From positions 3,100,001-3,164,000 of the forward strand of contig JAPCWB010000001.1 in assembly GCA_025938935.1 (NCBI GenBank): a stretch of 64,000 nucleotides of DNA. Reading direction: 5' to 3'. A program made the translations under genes and the position numbers. Of this stretch, positions 57,381 through 64,000 are shown in pieces (position 1 is the first letter of the stretch; every line of letters begins with the position of its first letter). Below the pieces are notes generated by a model that saw nothing but the letters and a program-made list of their open reading frames with translations, was not told the origin of the DNA and made no database searches. The DNA is from Novosphingobium sp. MW5 (GTDB lineage: Bacteria; Pseudomonadota; Alphaproteobacteria; Sphingomonadales; Sphingomonadaceae).

Positions 57381-57896
57381 TTACCGCCCCTTCACCGCCA
57401 GAAATGCCTCAAACCACGCAAGGATCGCCGCGTCCCCGCGCGAATCCGCGTTGCGCCAGGAGCGGGCGTCCTTGGCGGTGTTGAGCCGCTTGCCTTTGCC
57501 GGACAAGACGAACATGGCGGGCGTGGAGCGCAGGTCTTTCAGCCCCAGCCCTTCGACCAGATCAAGGTTCCGTCCCTTGCCGATCTTGGGTTCGCCAACG
57601 TCGATGAAAGTCACCACGAACCGCTTGCCAAAGCGATCCTCGAAAGCGGGAGACTTAAGCACGCGGGCCAATGCGCGGCTGTCGTGGCACCAGTCCGCCC
57701 CGAACACGATCACGGCGTAGCGCCCGCTCGCCCGCGCTTCAGCGACAGTCGTCTCCAGCGCGAAGTCGGCATCCTCGGACGCGGGGTAATAATTCGTTTC
57801 TGCCGTCGCCGCTTCGACTGGAAAGGCATCGGTCGCATGGCCCGGCCCGGCGGGCGCGAGGGCAGCCAGAACCAGCAGGAATGCCGGGAAACTCAC
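57381..57896 (-). CDS. Secreted thioredoxin-fold protein with WCHDS site
   Basis: 171 residues from the GTG at 57896 ([20 protein letters not shown], a signal peptide). The thioredoxin-like site is [19 protein letters not shown]: Cys-x-x-Ser, a single-cysteine variant. [20 protein letters not shown] and [18 protein letters not shown] follow. The family resembles thioredoxin_7/DUF255-like or YbbN-type folds; the monothiol site speaks against classic disulfide reduction. It overlaps the cobS stop by 4 bp. Confidence 0.8.
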   Translation of the reverse strand: MSFPAFLLVLAALAPAGPGHATDAFPVEAATAETNYYPASEDADFALETTVAEARASGRYAVIVFGADWCHDSRALARVLKSPAFEDRFGKRFVVTFIDVGEPKIGKGRNLDLVEGLGLKDLRSTPAMFVLSGKGKRLNTAKDARSWRNADSRGDAAILAWFEAFLAVKGR

Positions 57897-58885
57897 CCCT
57901 TGCCGACCACGCTTTCCGGCAGGTCCGTGCCGAACACGCGCTGGTAGTATTCGGCCACCAGCATCCGCTCGGTCTCGTCGCACTTGTTGAGGAACGACAG
58001 GCGGAAGGCGAAGCCGGGGTCCTTGAAGATCGCGGTGTTCTGCGCCCAGGTGATGACCGTGCGCGGGCTCATCACGGTGGAGATATCGCCGTTGATGAAG
58101 CCCTGACGCGTCAGGTCCGCCACCTTGACCATGTTGGCCACCACTTCGGGCGCGGCGTCGGTAACCTTCTTGAGCACAATCTCGCTCTCCACCTGCGCGG
58201 GCAGGTAGTTGAGCGCGACGACGATGTTCCAGCGGTCCATCTGCGCCTGGTTGATCGCCTGGGTGCCGTGATAAAGCCCGCTGGTATCGCCCAGGCCGAC
58301 GGTGTTGGCCGTGGCGAACAGGCGGAAGAACTTGTTCGGGCGGATCACCCGGTTCTGGTCAAGCAGGGTCAGCTTGCCTTCGGTTTCCAGCACGCGCTGG
58401 ATCACGAACATCACGTCGGGGCGGCCGGCATCGTATTCGTCGAACACCAGCGCCACCGGGTGCTGGAGCGCCCAGGGCAGCAGGCCTTCGCGGAATTCGG
58501 TGACCTGCAGGCCATCGCGCAGGACGATGGCGTCGCGGCCGATCAAGTCGATGCGGCTGATATGGGCATCGAGGTTGATGCGCACGCAGGGCCAGTTGAG
58601 CCGCGCGGCGACCTGTTCGATGTGCGTGGACTTGCCGGTGCCGTGATAGCCCTGAACGATGACGCGGCGGTTGAAGGCAAAGCCCGCAAGGATCGCCAGC
58701 GTGGTGTCCGGATCGAAGACATAGGCATCGTCGGTATCGGGCGTACGCTCGTCCGCCTGGCTGAAGGCGGGCACCTGCATATCGATATCGATGCCAAAGG
58801 TCTCGCGCACGTCGATCATGCGATCGGGGGCTTCGAGGACGGTGGTGCCGGCGGTTCCGGCGCTGATGTTGGGCAAGTCGGTCAT
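57893..58885 (-). CDS. cobS: CobS-type cobaltochelatase AAA+ subunit
   Basis: 330 residues from [20 protein letters not shown]. The AAA+ core has Walker [21 protein letters not shown] (GYHGTGKS at 79-86), the Walker B region [16 protein letters not shown], and sensor [20 protein letters not shown]. CobS works with CobT and CobN to insert cobalt into hydrogenobyrinic acid diamide in aerobic cobalamin synthesis. Neither partner is in the window, though some CobS/CobT pairs lie apart from other cob genes. It is coupled to the thioredoxin-like gene downstream. Confidence 0.9.
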   Translation of the reverse strand: MTDLPNISAGTAGTTVLEAPDRMIDVRETFGIDIDMQVPAFSQADERTPDTDDAYVFDPDTTLAILAGFAFNRRVIVQGYHGTGKSTHIEQVAARLNWPCVRINLDAHISRIDLIGRDAIVLRDGLQVTEFREGLLPWALQHPVALVFDEYDAGRPDVMFVIQRVLETEGKLTLLDQNRVIRPNKFFRLFATANTVGLGDTSGLYHGTQAINQAQMDRWNIVVALNYLPAQVESEIVLKKVTDAAPEVVANMVKVADLTRQGFINGDISTVMSPRTVITWAQNTAIFKDPGFAFRLSFLNKCDETERMLVAEYYQRVFGTDLPESVVGKG

Positions 58886-58958
58886 GTCAAGGCATGCGCC
58901 TATAGACAGAGACGCGGCATCGCAACACGATTTGCACGGTTTTAGCCGCTGGAAGAGC

Positions 58959-60638
58959 CTAGGCCGCGTCCCGGAAGTCCGTGGCGCGGCAGGCGCGATT
59001 ACGGCCATCGGCCTTGGCGCGGTAGAGCGCCGCGTCGGCAAGGCGGTAGAGCCGCTTCCAGTCCTCCTCAGAGCCGATGCGCCCTTCGGAAAAGCCGATC
59101 GAAACGGTCACGCGGATATCACGCGGCATGGCGGCGCAGCGCACGGCTTCGAGGATTGCGTCTGGCGTGCACTTGTCCGCCTGTGCGCGCGGCAAAAGCA
59201 CAGCGAATTCCTCGCCCCCCAGCCGCACGGCCAAGCTGCGCGGCGGGCGGACTTGCTCGATAGCCCCGGCCACGGCGGTCAGCACGCTGTCGCCCAGCTG
59301 GTGGCCCAGCCGGTCATTGACCGACTTGAAGTGGTCGATATCGATCAGCAACAGCCGCTGCTGCGACCGGCGGCCGATCGCCTGGTCAAGGAAGGCGCGG
59401 CGGTTCAGCAGCCCGGTAAGCGGATCGGTAGCCGCGAGCAGACGCGCCGTCCTCTCCGCCATCAGCGCCACATCGCGCTCGCTCGTGATCTGGCGCAGGC
59501 GGGCGGTGACGATGATCGAGCTGAGCAGCGCCTCGATTCCCATGGCGATGAGGTTGCTGTTGTCGAGCAGGATCGAATAGGGGACGAGGCCAAAGCCATA
59601 GGCGGCGCGCAGGGCCGAGATGATCAGCGGCGCGGTCCAGGCGACAACGAACATCCCGGCATAGGGCGCCCGTCTTATGACCGCGAGCGCGATAAGCGGC
59701 ACGCCCGATGCCAGCATGGCTGTCATCATGACGAAATAGCCCTTGTCGAGCAGCCGCATCTCCCACGGCGACAGCGCCGCCAGCGCGATTGCCGAGATAA
59801 AGGTCATCCAGCCGACCGTCTTGGTGAGCAAAACCAATGCCGGGGGATAGACGTCTCGCCCGAAGAAATTGCGGATGAAGCGGATCGCCGTGATGCCGGT
59901 CAGTGCGAGCAGCACGTAATTGATCCGCAGGCGATCGTTGTTGGCGAGGCCCAGGTCGAGGATCGTCAGCAGGCCCGAAGACGAAACCGTATAAAGGGCG
60001 AGCGCCACCACCATCAGGCAGTAATCGAGCAGGAAGCGATTGCGGAGCACGGCCCAGAGCGACACGTTGTAGACGATCAGCGCCACGGCAAGGCCGGCAA
60101 AGGCAGCGTAGATCGCCACCAGAAGCAGCTTGGTCATGTAGGCCTGCTGCGCGGTGACGACATGGGCCCCGATCACCACTCCCCGCAGGTTGGTGGCACC
60201 GTGAATCTCGACATAGGCAGTCGTCAAAGCAGCGTGCCGCTCAGGGATCGGGAGTTCGAACACCGCGCCGATCGTGAGCCTGTCCGCCGCATCGCGAGAA
60301 GTGAACGTGGCGTCTGCCTCGCTGCCATCAGCGAAGACGAAGTGCACGGTAGTATGATCCTGCCACATGGAGGGCAGCCGCAGCACCAGCGGCTCGTGCT
60401 GCGGCACGTCGATCGACGGAAAATCCAGCCGCGCGACGAAATCACCTGCACCGTGTGAGACCTGTTTGCTGGCGCAATCGAAGCGGGCAGGCTGGGCAAT
60501 CACCGCCTTGGCAGGCTCGCCAGAAGCCAGCTTTGCCACGCAGACGCGCGGCTCCGCGCCGTGGGCAAGCGTCCCCGTCCCGCCAAGCAGCAAGCCGGCG
60601 AGAAGCAGGAACGCGGATACAAGCCTCCTCAGCGTCAT
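58959..60638 (-). CDS. Membrane diguanylate cyclase with 7TMR-DISM sensor
   Basis: 559 residues from [20 protein letters not shown], a signal peptide. A periplasmic domain (about 30-180) and seven helices ([20 protein letters not shown] and on) of the 7TMR-DISM type precede a GGDEF domain: [38 protein letters not shown], and the active-site loop [12 protein letters not shown] (GGEEF). It would make cyclic di-GMP from GTP in response to an outside signal. No inhibitory I-site RxxD is obvious. It is divergent from the TetR operon. Confidence 0.92.
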   Translation of the reverse strand: MTLRRLVSAFLLLAGLLLGGTGTLAHGAEPRVCVAKLASGEPAKAVIAQPARFDCASKQVSHGAGDFVARLDFPSIDVPQHEPLVLRLPSMWQDHTTVHFVFADGSEADATFTSRDAADRLTIGAVFELPIPERHAALTTAYVEIHGATNLRGVVIGAHVVTAQQAYMTKLLLVAIYAAFAGLAVALIVYNVSLWAVLRNRFLLDYCLMVVALALYTVSSSGLLTILDLGLANNDRLRINYVLLALTGITAIRFIRNFFGRDVYPPALVLLTKTVGWMTFISAIALAALSPWEMRLLDKGYFVMMTAMLASGVPLIALAVIRRAPYAGMFVVAWTAPLIISALRAAYGFGLVPYSILLDNSNLIAMGIEALLSSIIVTARLRQITSERDVALMAERTARLLAATDPLTGLLNRRAFLDQAIGRRSQQRLLLIDIDHFKSVNDRLGHQLGDSVLTAVAGAIEQVRPPRSLAVRLGGEEFAVLLPRAQADKCTPDAILEAVRCAAMPRDIRVTVSIGFSEGRIGSEEDWKRLYRLADAALYRAKADGRNRACRATDFRDAA

Positions 60639-60687
60639 TTGTGCATTTGTAGGCAGAGTGTCCGAACAAGTGCTTAATCTACACGTG

Positions 60688-60716
60688 TTGACGCACATAC
60701 CGACTGGTTGGTATGT
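60688..60716 (+). promoter_or_regulatory. Promoter and palindromic operator of the tetR-VOC-DUF1428-GST operon
   Basis: ttgacg at 60688-60693 fits a -35 box, and gtatgt at 60711-60716, 17 bp on, can serve as the -10. The inverted repeat acatacc (60695-60701) and ggtatgt (60710-60716), around gactggtt, overlaps both. Bound by the TetR protein encoded at 60727, it would block the promoter. The start codon is 11 bp after the palindrome, so the leader is very short. Confidence 0.7.
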
Positions 60717-60726
60717 CGATAGGCCA

Positions 60727-61371
60727 ATGATCCCGAATCGCCCCTTCCGCCCCGCCCCGGTTACGGCGCGTGACAAGCTGCTTGAGGCGGCGGTGAAGCT
60801 GGTGCGCTCAAGCGGCTATGCGGCGACCAGCGTCGATGAGCTGTGCCGGGAGGCGGGCGTGACCAAGGGGGCCTTCTTTCACCATTTTCCCAGCAAGGAG
60901 GCGCTCGGCGTCGCGGCGGCGGAGTACTGGTCGGCCAGCACCTCGGGCTTTTTTGCCGCCGCGCCCTATCACCATCACGCCGATCCGGTGGACCGGGTGC
61001 TCGGCTATATCGACTTCCGCATTGCCCTGATCGGCGGCCCGGTCGAGAGCTTCACCTGCGTTGCCGGGACCATGGTGCAGGAAGCCTTCCGCTCCTCCGC
61101 CGCGATCCGTGTCGCCTGCGAGGCGAGCATCATGGGCAATTGCGCCGCGATCGAGGAGGACATCGCCCTTGCCATGGCCCAGCGCGGCGTCACCGGCACC
61201 AGCGCGGCCAGCCTCGCCCGCCACATCCAGGCGGTGATCCAGGGCGCCTTCATTCTCGCCAAGACGCAGGCACCCGATGATGCGGCTGACCTTGCGCGCG
61301 AACAGCTGGGGCACCTGCGGCGTTACTTCGCCATGCTGTTCAAGGAAGAAACCAGGGAGACGATGCAATGA
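60727..61371 (+). CDS. TetR/AcrR-family regulator of the downstream operon
   Basis: 214 residues from MIPNRPFRPAPVTARDKLLE. The helix-turn-helix is ATSVDELCREAGVTKGAFFH followed by HFPSKEALG. The ligand-binding half is not recognised beyond TetR_C-like helices (VAGTMVQEAFRSSAAIRVAC). The short leader with an overlapping palindrome indicates that it represses its own operon. The stop overlaps the VOC start by 4 bp (ATGA). Likely ligands are small electrophiles, given the downstream genes, but that is inference. Confidence 0.9.
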   Translation: MIPNRPFRPAPVTARDKLLEAAVKLVRSSGYAATSVDELCREAGVTKGAFFHHFPSKEALGVAAAEYWSASTSGFFAAAPYHHHADPVDRVLGYIDFRIALIGGPVESFTCVAGTMVQEAFRSSAAIRVACEASIMGNCAAIEEDIALAMAQRGVTGTSAASLARHIQAVIQGAFILAKTQAPDDAADLAREQLGHLRRYFAMLFKEETRETMQ

Positions 61372-61776
61372 CGCAGATGGTGTTTATCAACCTGCCCGTC
61401 AGCGACCTGAAGCGCGCGATGGACTTTTACACCGCCATCGGTTTCCGCAACGAACCGCAGTTCACTGACGATACCGCGGCGGCCATGCAGCTCAGCGAAG
61501 CCATCGTCGTCATGCTGATCACCCTGCCGCGCTGGGCGACGTTCACCGACCGCCCCCTCCCCCGCCGGTTCGTCCGAAGTGATGAACTGCCTGTCCTGCG
61601 AGAGCCGGACAGAGGTGGACCGGCTGACCGAAGCGGCCAAGACTGGCGGCGGCAAGGCCGACATCAACCCGTCACAGGATCACGGCTTCATGTACGGCCG
61701 CAGCTTCACCGACCCGGACGACCATGTCTGGGAAGTGGTGTGGATGGATCCGGCAGCGGCCCCGCCCGCCGCCTGA
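61368..61776 (+). CDS. VOC-family glyoxalase-like protein (frameshifted)
   Basis: About 136 residues when corrected: MTQMVFINLPVSDLKRAMDF is the start of a VOC domain, and MNCLSCESRTEVDRLTEAAK to RSFTDPDDHVWEVVWMDPA is its second half. The frame changes near 61559-61563: adding one C to the ccccc run gives PPAGSSEVMNC. The fold belongs to the vicinal oxygen chelate superfamily (glyoxalase, bleomycin-resistance, dioxygenase). No metal ligand set could be established with certainty. Confidence 0.85.
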
Positions 61777-61803
61777 ACAGACAAGAAAAACGGGAGAAAT
61801 GCG

Positions 61804-62508
61804 ATGGCTTACTACGACGGATTCGTCATCCCGGTGCCGCGCGCGCGGCGGCAGGAATTCATAGATCATGCCCTTCATGTCGACCGGATGATCATCGACA
61901 GCGGCGCAACGCGCGTGGTCGAGACGATCGGGCTGAACATCCGCCCCGGCAAGACCACGGACTTCCTGCAAGCAGTCGCCGCCGAAGAGGGCGAGGACAT
62001 TGCCTTTTCGTGGATCGAATGGCCCGACAAGGCCACCCGCGACGCCGCGCACAAGGCAATGGAGGGCAATGCCGAAATGATGGCCATGCCCATGCCTTTC
62101 GACGGCAAGCGCATGATTTTCGGCGGGTTCGAGGAACTGGTCCGCCACGGCGAGGACGGGCCGTACTTTCAGGGCTTCCTGATCCCGGTTCCCGAGGCCC
62201 GGCGCGAGGATTACCGCAAGCTCGCCGAAGATTCATGGGACATGTTCGCCCGCCACGGGGCCAACAGCGTGGTCGAGACTTTTGGTACCGACGTGCCCCA
62301 CGGCAAGCAGACCGACATGTACCGCGCGGTAAAGGCGGAACCCGGCGAAGGTATCGTGTTTTCATGGATGACCTGGCCTTCGCACGAAGTGGCCAAGGCC
62401 GCGCAAGAGGCGATGGAGGCGGAAATGGAGGTCCCCGAAGACCTTCCGTTCAACGCGCAGCGCATGATCTGGGCCGGTTTCGAACCGGTCGTCGACCTGA
62501 AAGCCTGA
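61804..62508 (+). CDS. Tandem DUF1428 protein
   Basis: 234 residues made of two DUF1428 repeats: about 1-115 (YYDGFVIPVPRARRQEFIDH to KRMIFGGFEELV) and about 120-230 (YFQGFLIPVPEARREDYRKL to QRMIWAGFEPVV). Both copies show FSWIEWPDKATRDAAHKAME or FSWMTWPSHEVAKAAQEAME. Single-repeat proteins of this family are common, and the fused two-repeat form is less so. Function unknown; the repeats resemble dimeric alpha-beta barrel (ABM/EthD-like) folds, so one chain may replace a homodimer. Confidence 0.9.
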   Translation: MAYYDGFVIPVPRARRQEFIDHALHVDRMIIDSGATRVVETIGLNIRPGKTTDFLQAVAAEEGEDIAFSWIEWPDKATRDAAHKAMEGNAEMMAMPMPFDGKRMIFGGFEELVRHGEDGPYFQGFLIPVPEARREDYRKLAEDSWDMFARHGANSVVETFGTDVPHGKQTDMYRAVKAEPGEGIVFSWMTWPSHEVAKAAQEAMEAEMEVPEDLPFNAQRMIWAGFEPVVDLKA

Positions 62509-62520
62509 GGAGAGCGCAGA

Positions 62521-63308
62521 TGGGTACCCTGCAGGGAAGCTGGATCTGGTACGAACTGATGACCACCGACGCGGCTGGGGCGAAGGCCTTTTACGAAGCC
62601 GTGGTGGATGGCTGGAGCCTTCACCCCGGAACCGAGCAGACCGGCGGCTATGGCTTCATCGCCAATGCCGACGGCGGCATGACCGGCGGCGTGCTCACGC
62701 TCACCAGCGAAATGTGCGAACACGGCGCGCGGCCCTGCTGGCTGGGCTACATTGGCGTTGACGATGTCGACGCGGCGCTGGTTGCGGTGGAGATGGCCGG
62801 CGGCAAGGTGCTGATGCCCGCGCGCGATACTCCCGGCGCGGGGCGGATCGCCATGGTCGCCGATTGCTGCGGCGCGCCGTTCTACATCATGACCCCCACC
62901 CCGCCCCCGGGCGGCGGCGAAAGCACAGCCTTCGCGCGCTTCGAAACGCTTGGCCGGTGCAGCTGGAACGAGCTGATGGCGGGCAACGATGTGACGGCGC
63001 TCGAATTCTACACCGGCCTGTTCGGCTGGCACACGCCCGAGCCGATGGACATGGGCGAATACGGCAAATATCACTTCGTCGAGCATGACGGGGTACCGAT
63101 CGGCGCGATCATGAAGAAGCTGCCGCAGGTGCCCGCCGCATCGTGGAACCACTACTTCCGCGTTGCCTCGATCGAGACGGCCAAGGCGTCGGTCGAGGCC
63201 AATGGCGGCAAGGTGATCAATGGCCCGATGCAGGTCCCGGGCGATGACTGGGTGATCCAGGGCATCGACCCGCAAGGCGCAATATTCAGCCTCGTCGGCG
63301 GCAAGTGA
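62521..63308 (+). CDS. Two-domain VOC-family protein (glyoxalase/bleomycin-resistance fold)
   Basis: 262 residues from MGTLQGSWIWYELMTTDAAG. Two VOC modules are visible: GSWIWYELMTTDAAGAKAFY (first) and GRCSWNELMAGNDVTALEFY (second), with CWLGYIGVDDVDAALVAVEM and GDDWVIQGIDPQGAIFSLVG at the ends. The repeated W-x-E-L motif is typical of two-domain 27 kDa antigen (CFP30B)-like proteins. The substrate is unknown. The upstream reading frame is open back to the first VOC gene, but the ATG here has a good gagg. Confidence 0.9.
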
Positions 63309-63377
63309 GCAAGGCTTGACCGCATCCCCCATGCGGTTCATGTTCTCACTTTGTTCACTTTCATGGGAGTCGAATCT

Positions 63378-64000
63378 ATGGCCGCCTATACCTTTTTCAC
63401 CAACCCGATGAGCCGCGGCCAGATTGCCCGCTGGGCACTGCACGAAGCCGGTGCAGACTACGAACAGGTGCTGGTCAACTGGCAGGACAAGCCCGCCGAA
63501 CTGCTCAAGGCCAACCCGATGGGCAAGGTGCCGACCCTGATCCACCACAGCGAGACCGGCGACCGGGTGATTACCGAATGCGCCGCCATCTGCGCCTATC
63601 TGGCCGAGGCGAACCCGGAGGCGGGGCTGCTCCCCTCGGACGCCGAACTCGCCGACTATTACCGCTGGATGTTCTTCGCCGCCGGGCCAGTCGAACAGGC
63701 CATCGTCGGCAAGTCGATGGGCTGGGACGTGCCAAAGGAGCGCGAGGGCATGGTCGGCTTCGGCAGCTTCGACCGCACGCTGGGCACCCTGCGCGATCAC
63801 TTTGCCGATCACCTTTACGTCTGCGGCACCCGCTTCACCATGGCCGACGTCTATGTCGGCAGCCAGGTCGACTGGGGGCTGACCTTCGGCTCGATCCCGC
63901 CTGAACCCGAACTGGTCGCCTATGCCGAACGGCTTCAGGGCCGCCCGCACTACAAGGCCGCCAAGGGCATCGACAACGACCTGATAGAGGAGATGCGCAA
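63378..64000 (+). CDS. Glutathione S-transferase (3' end cut by window)
   Basis: 207 residues visible from MAAYTFFTNPMSRGQIARWA. The thioredoxin-like N-domain has KANPMGKVPTLIHH and the glutathione-contact region ECAAICAYLAEANP; the helical C-domain has YVCGTRFTMADVYVGSQVDW (the conserved Asp of the N-capping box). It is the last visible gene of the TetR operon and continues past the window end. The gene carries two adjacent GANTC sites just before its start. Confidence 0.9.
   Translation, partial: MAAYTFFTNPMSRGQIARWALHEAGADYEQVLVNWQDKPAELLKANPMGKVPTLIHHSETGDRVITECAAICAYLAEANPEAGLLPSDAELADYYRWMFFAAGPVEQAIVGKSMGWDVPKEREGMVGFGSFDRTLGTLRDHFADHLYVCGTRFTMADVYVGSQVDWGLTFGSIPPEPELVAYAERLQGRPHYKAAKGIDNDLIEEMR

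Noticed and set aside
61368..63308. One 646-residue protein from the first VOC gene to the last
   Set aside because: An accident of frame: after the indel the open frame crosses the DUF1428 gene out of frame. Only its last 262 residues are a real VOC protein.

Overview
The window is GC-rich, gene-dense DNA from an alphaproteobacterium, most likely the family Sphingomonadaceae and probably close to Novosphingobium. This rests on the gene set and on protein flavour, not on a database search: a CcrM-type GANTC adenine methyltransferase, a ChvI/ChvG two-component system followed by a short HPr kinase, RapZ, a mannose-type EIIA and HPr, a three-part proton-translocating transhydrogenase, a split glycine decarboxylase, and an aa3 oxidase subunit IV peptide. 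I see no rRNA, tRNA, CRISPR array, insertion sequence or prophage. It reads as ordinary core chromosome with a few small accessory pieces.

Layout. 1-4172: end of the F1 ATP synthase operon (atpA partial, atpG, atpD, atpC) and its terminator. 4201-10303: a membrane glycosyltransferase-like protein, a DUF6265 protein, two EamA transporters, cpaF and a tiny entericidin-like lipoprotein. 10309-15490 (minus): the gcvT-gcvH-gcvPA-gcvPB operon under a tandem glycine riboswitch. 15547-18143 (minus): an atypical SDR, a dGTPase and an Asp/Glu racemase-like protein. 18259-21602 (minus): a lipoprotein, pntB, pntAB, pntAA and an oxidase peptide. 21799-25453: an NtrC-like regulator with an altered sigma54-contact loop, a thioredoxin-like protein and a Kef-type antiporter. 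25465-29459 (minus): folP, ccrM with a remarkable GANTC-rich upstream region, an SDR and rnhB. 29470-34190 (plus): a sorbosone dehydrogenase-like lipoprotein, GNAT, DUF1285, Nudix, cca and a retropepsin-like protease. 34187-42940: parC, a PfpI protein, an AT-richer lipoprotein, cysteine desulfurase plus ferredoxin, a hydrolase, a palindromic repeat, a DUF885 peptidase and DUF3597. 43008-51054: pckA and the chvI-chvG-hprK-rapZ-EIIA-HPr regulatory cluster. 51101-57896: META, rmuC, def, recR, fmt, truA, an oxidoreductase, and a DUF559 gene exactly framed by structured inverted repeats. 57893-64000: cobS, a diguanylate cyclase, and a TetR-controlled VOC/DUF1428/VOC/GST operon cut by the window end.

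How the parts connect. ATP synthase, transhydrogenase and the oxidase peptide serve membrane energetics. The glycine cleavage operon feeds C1 units towards folate-dependent steps, to which folP and fmt also belong; def and fmt act at opposite ends of N-formyl-methionine use. ChvI/ChvG, HprK, RapZ, EIIA and HPr form an envelope-stress and carbon-status regulatory block next to gluconeogenic pckA.

Two things stand out. First, seven GANTC sites and a perfect DnaA box lie in the roughly 220 bp upstream of ccrM, spaced close to multiples of 10 bp. Second, a 475-bp cassette carries a DUF559 nuclease-like gene whose ribosome binding site and stop codon are both supplied by flanking two-hairpin inverted repeats. 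A caution for every reader: at least nine genes, including fmt, which is normally very important for growth, are broken by a single-base indel, and two more gene ends look shifted in the same way. Many of the sites are in C or G runs. This pattern suggests uncorrected sequencing errors more than real gene decay.
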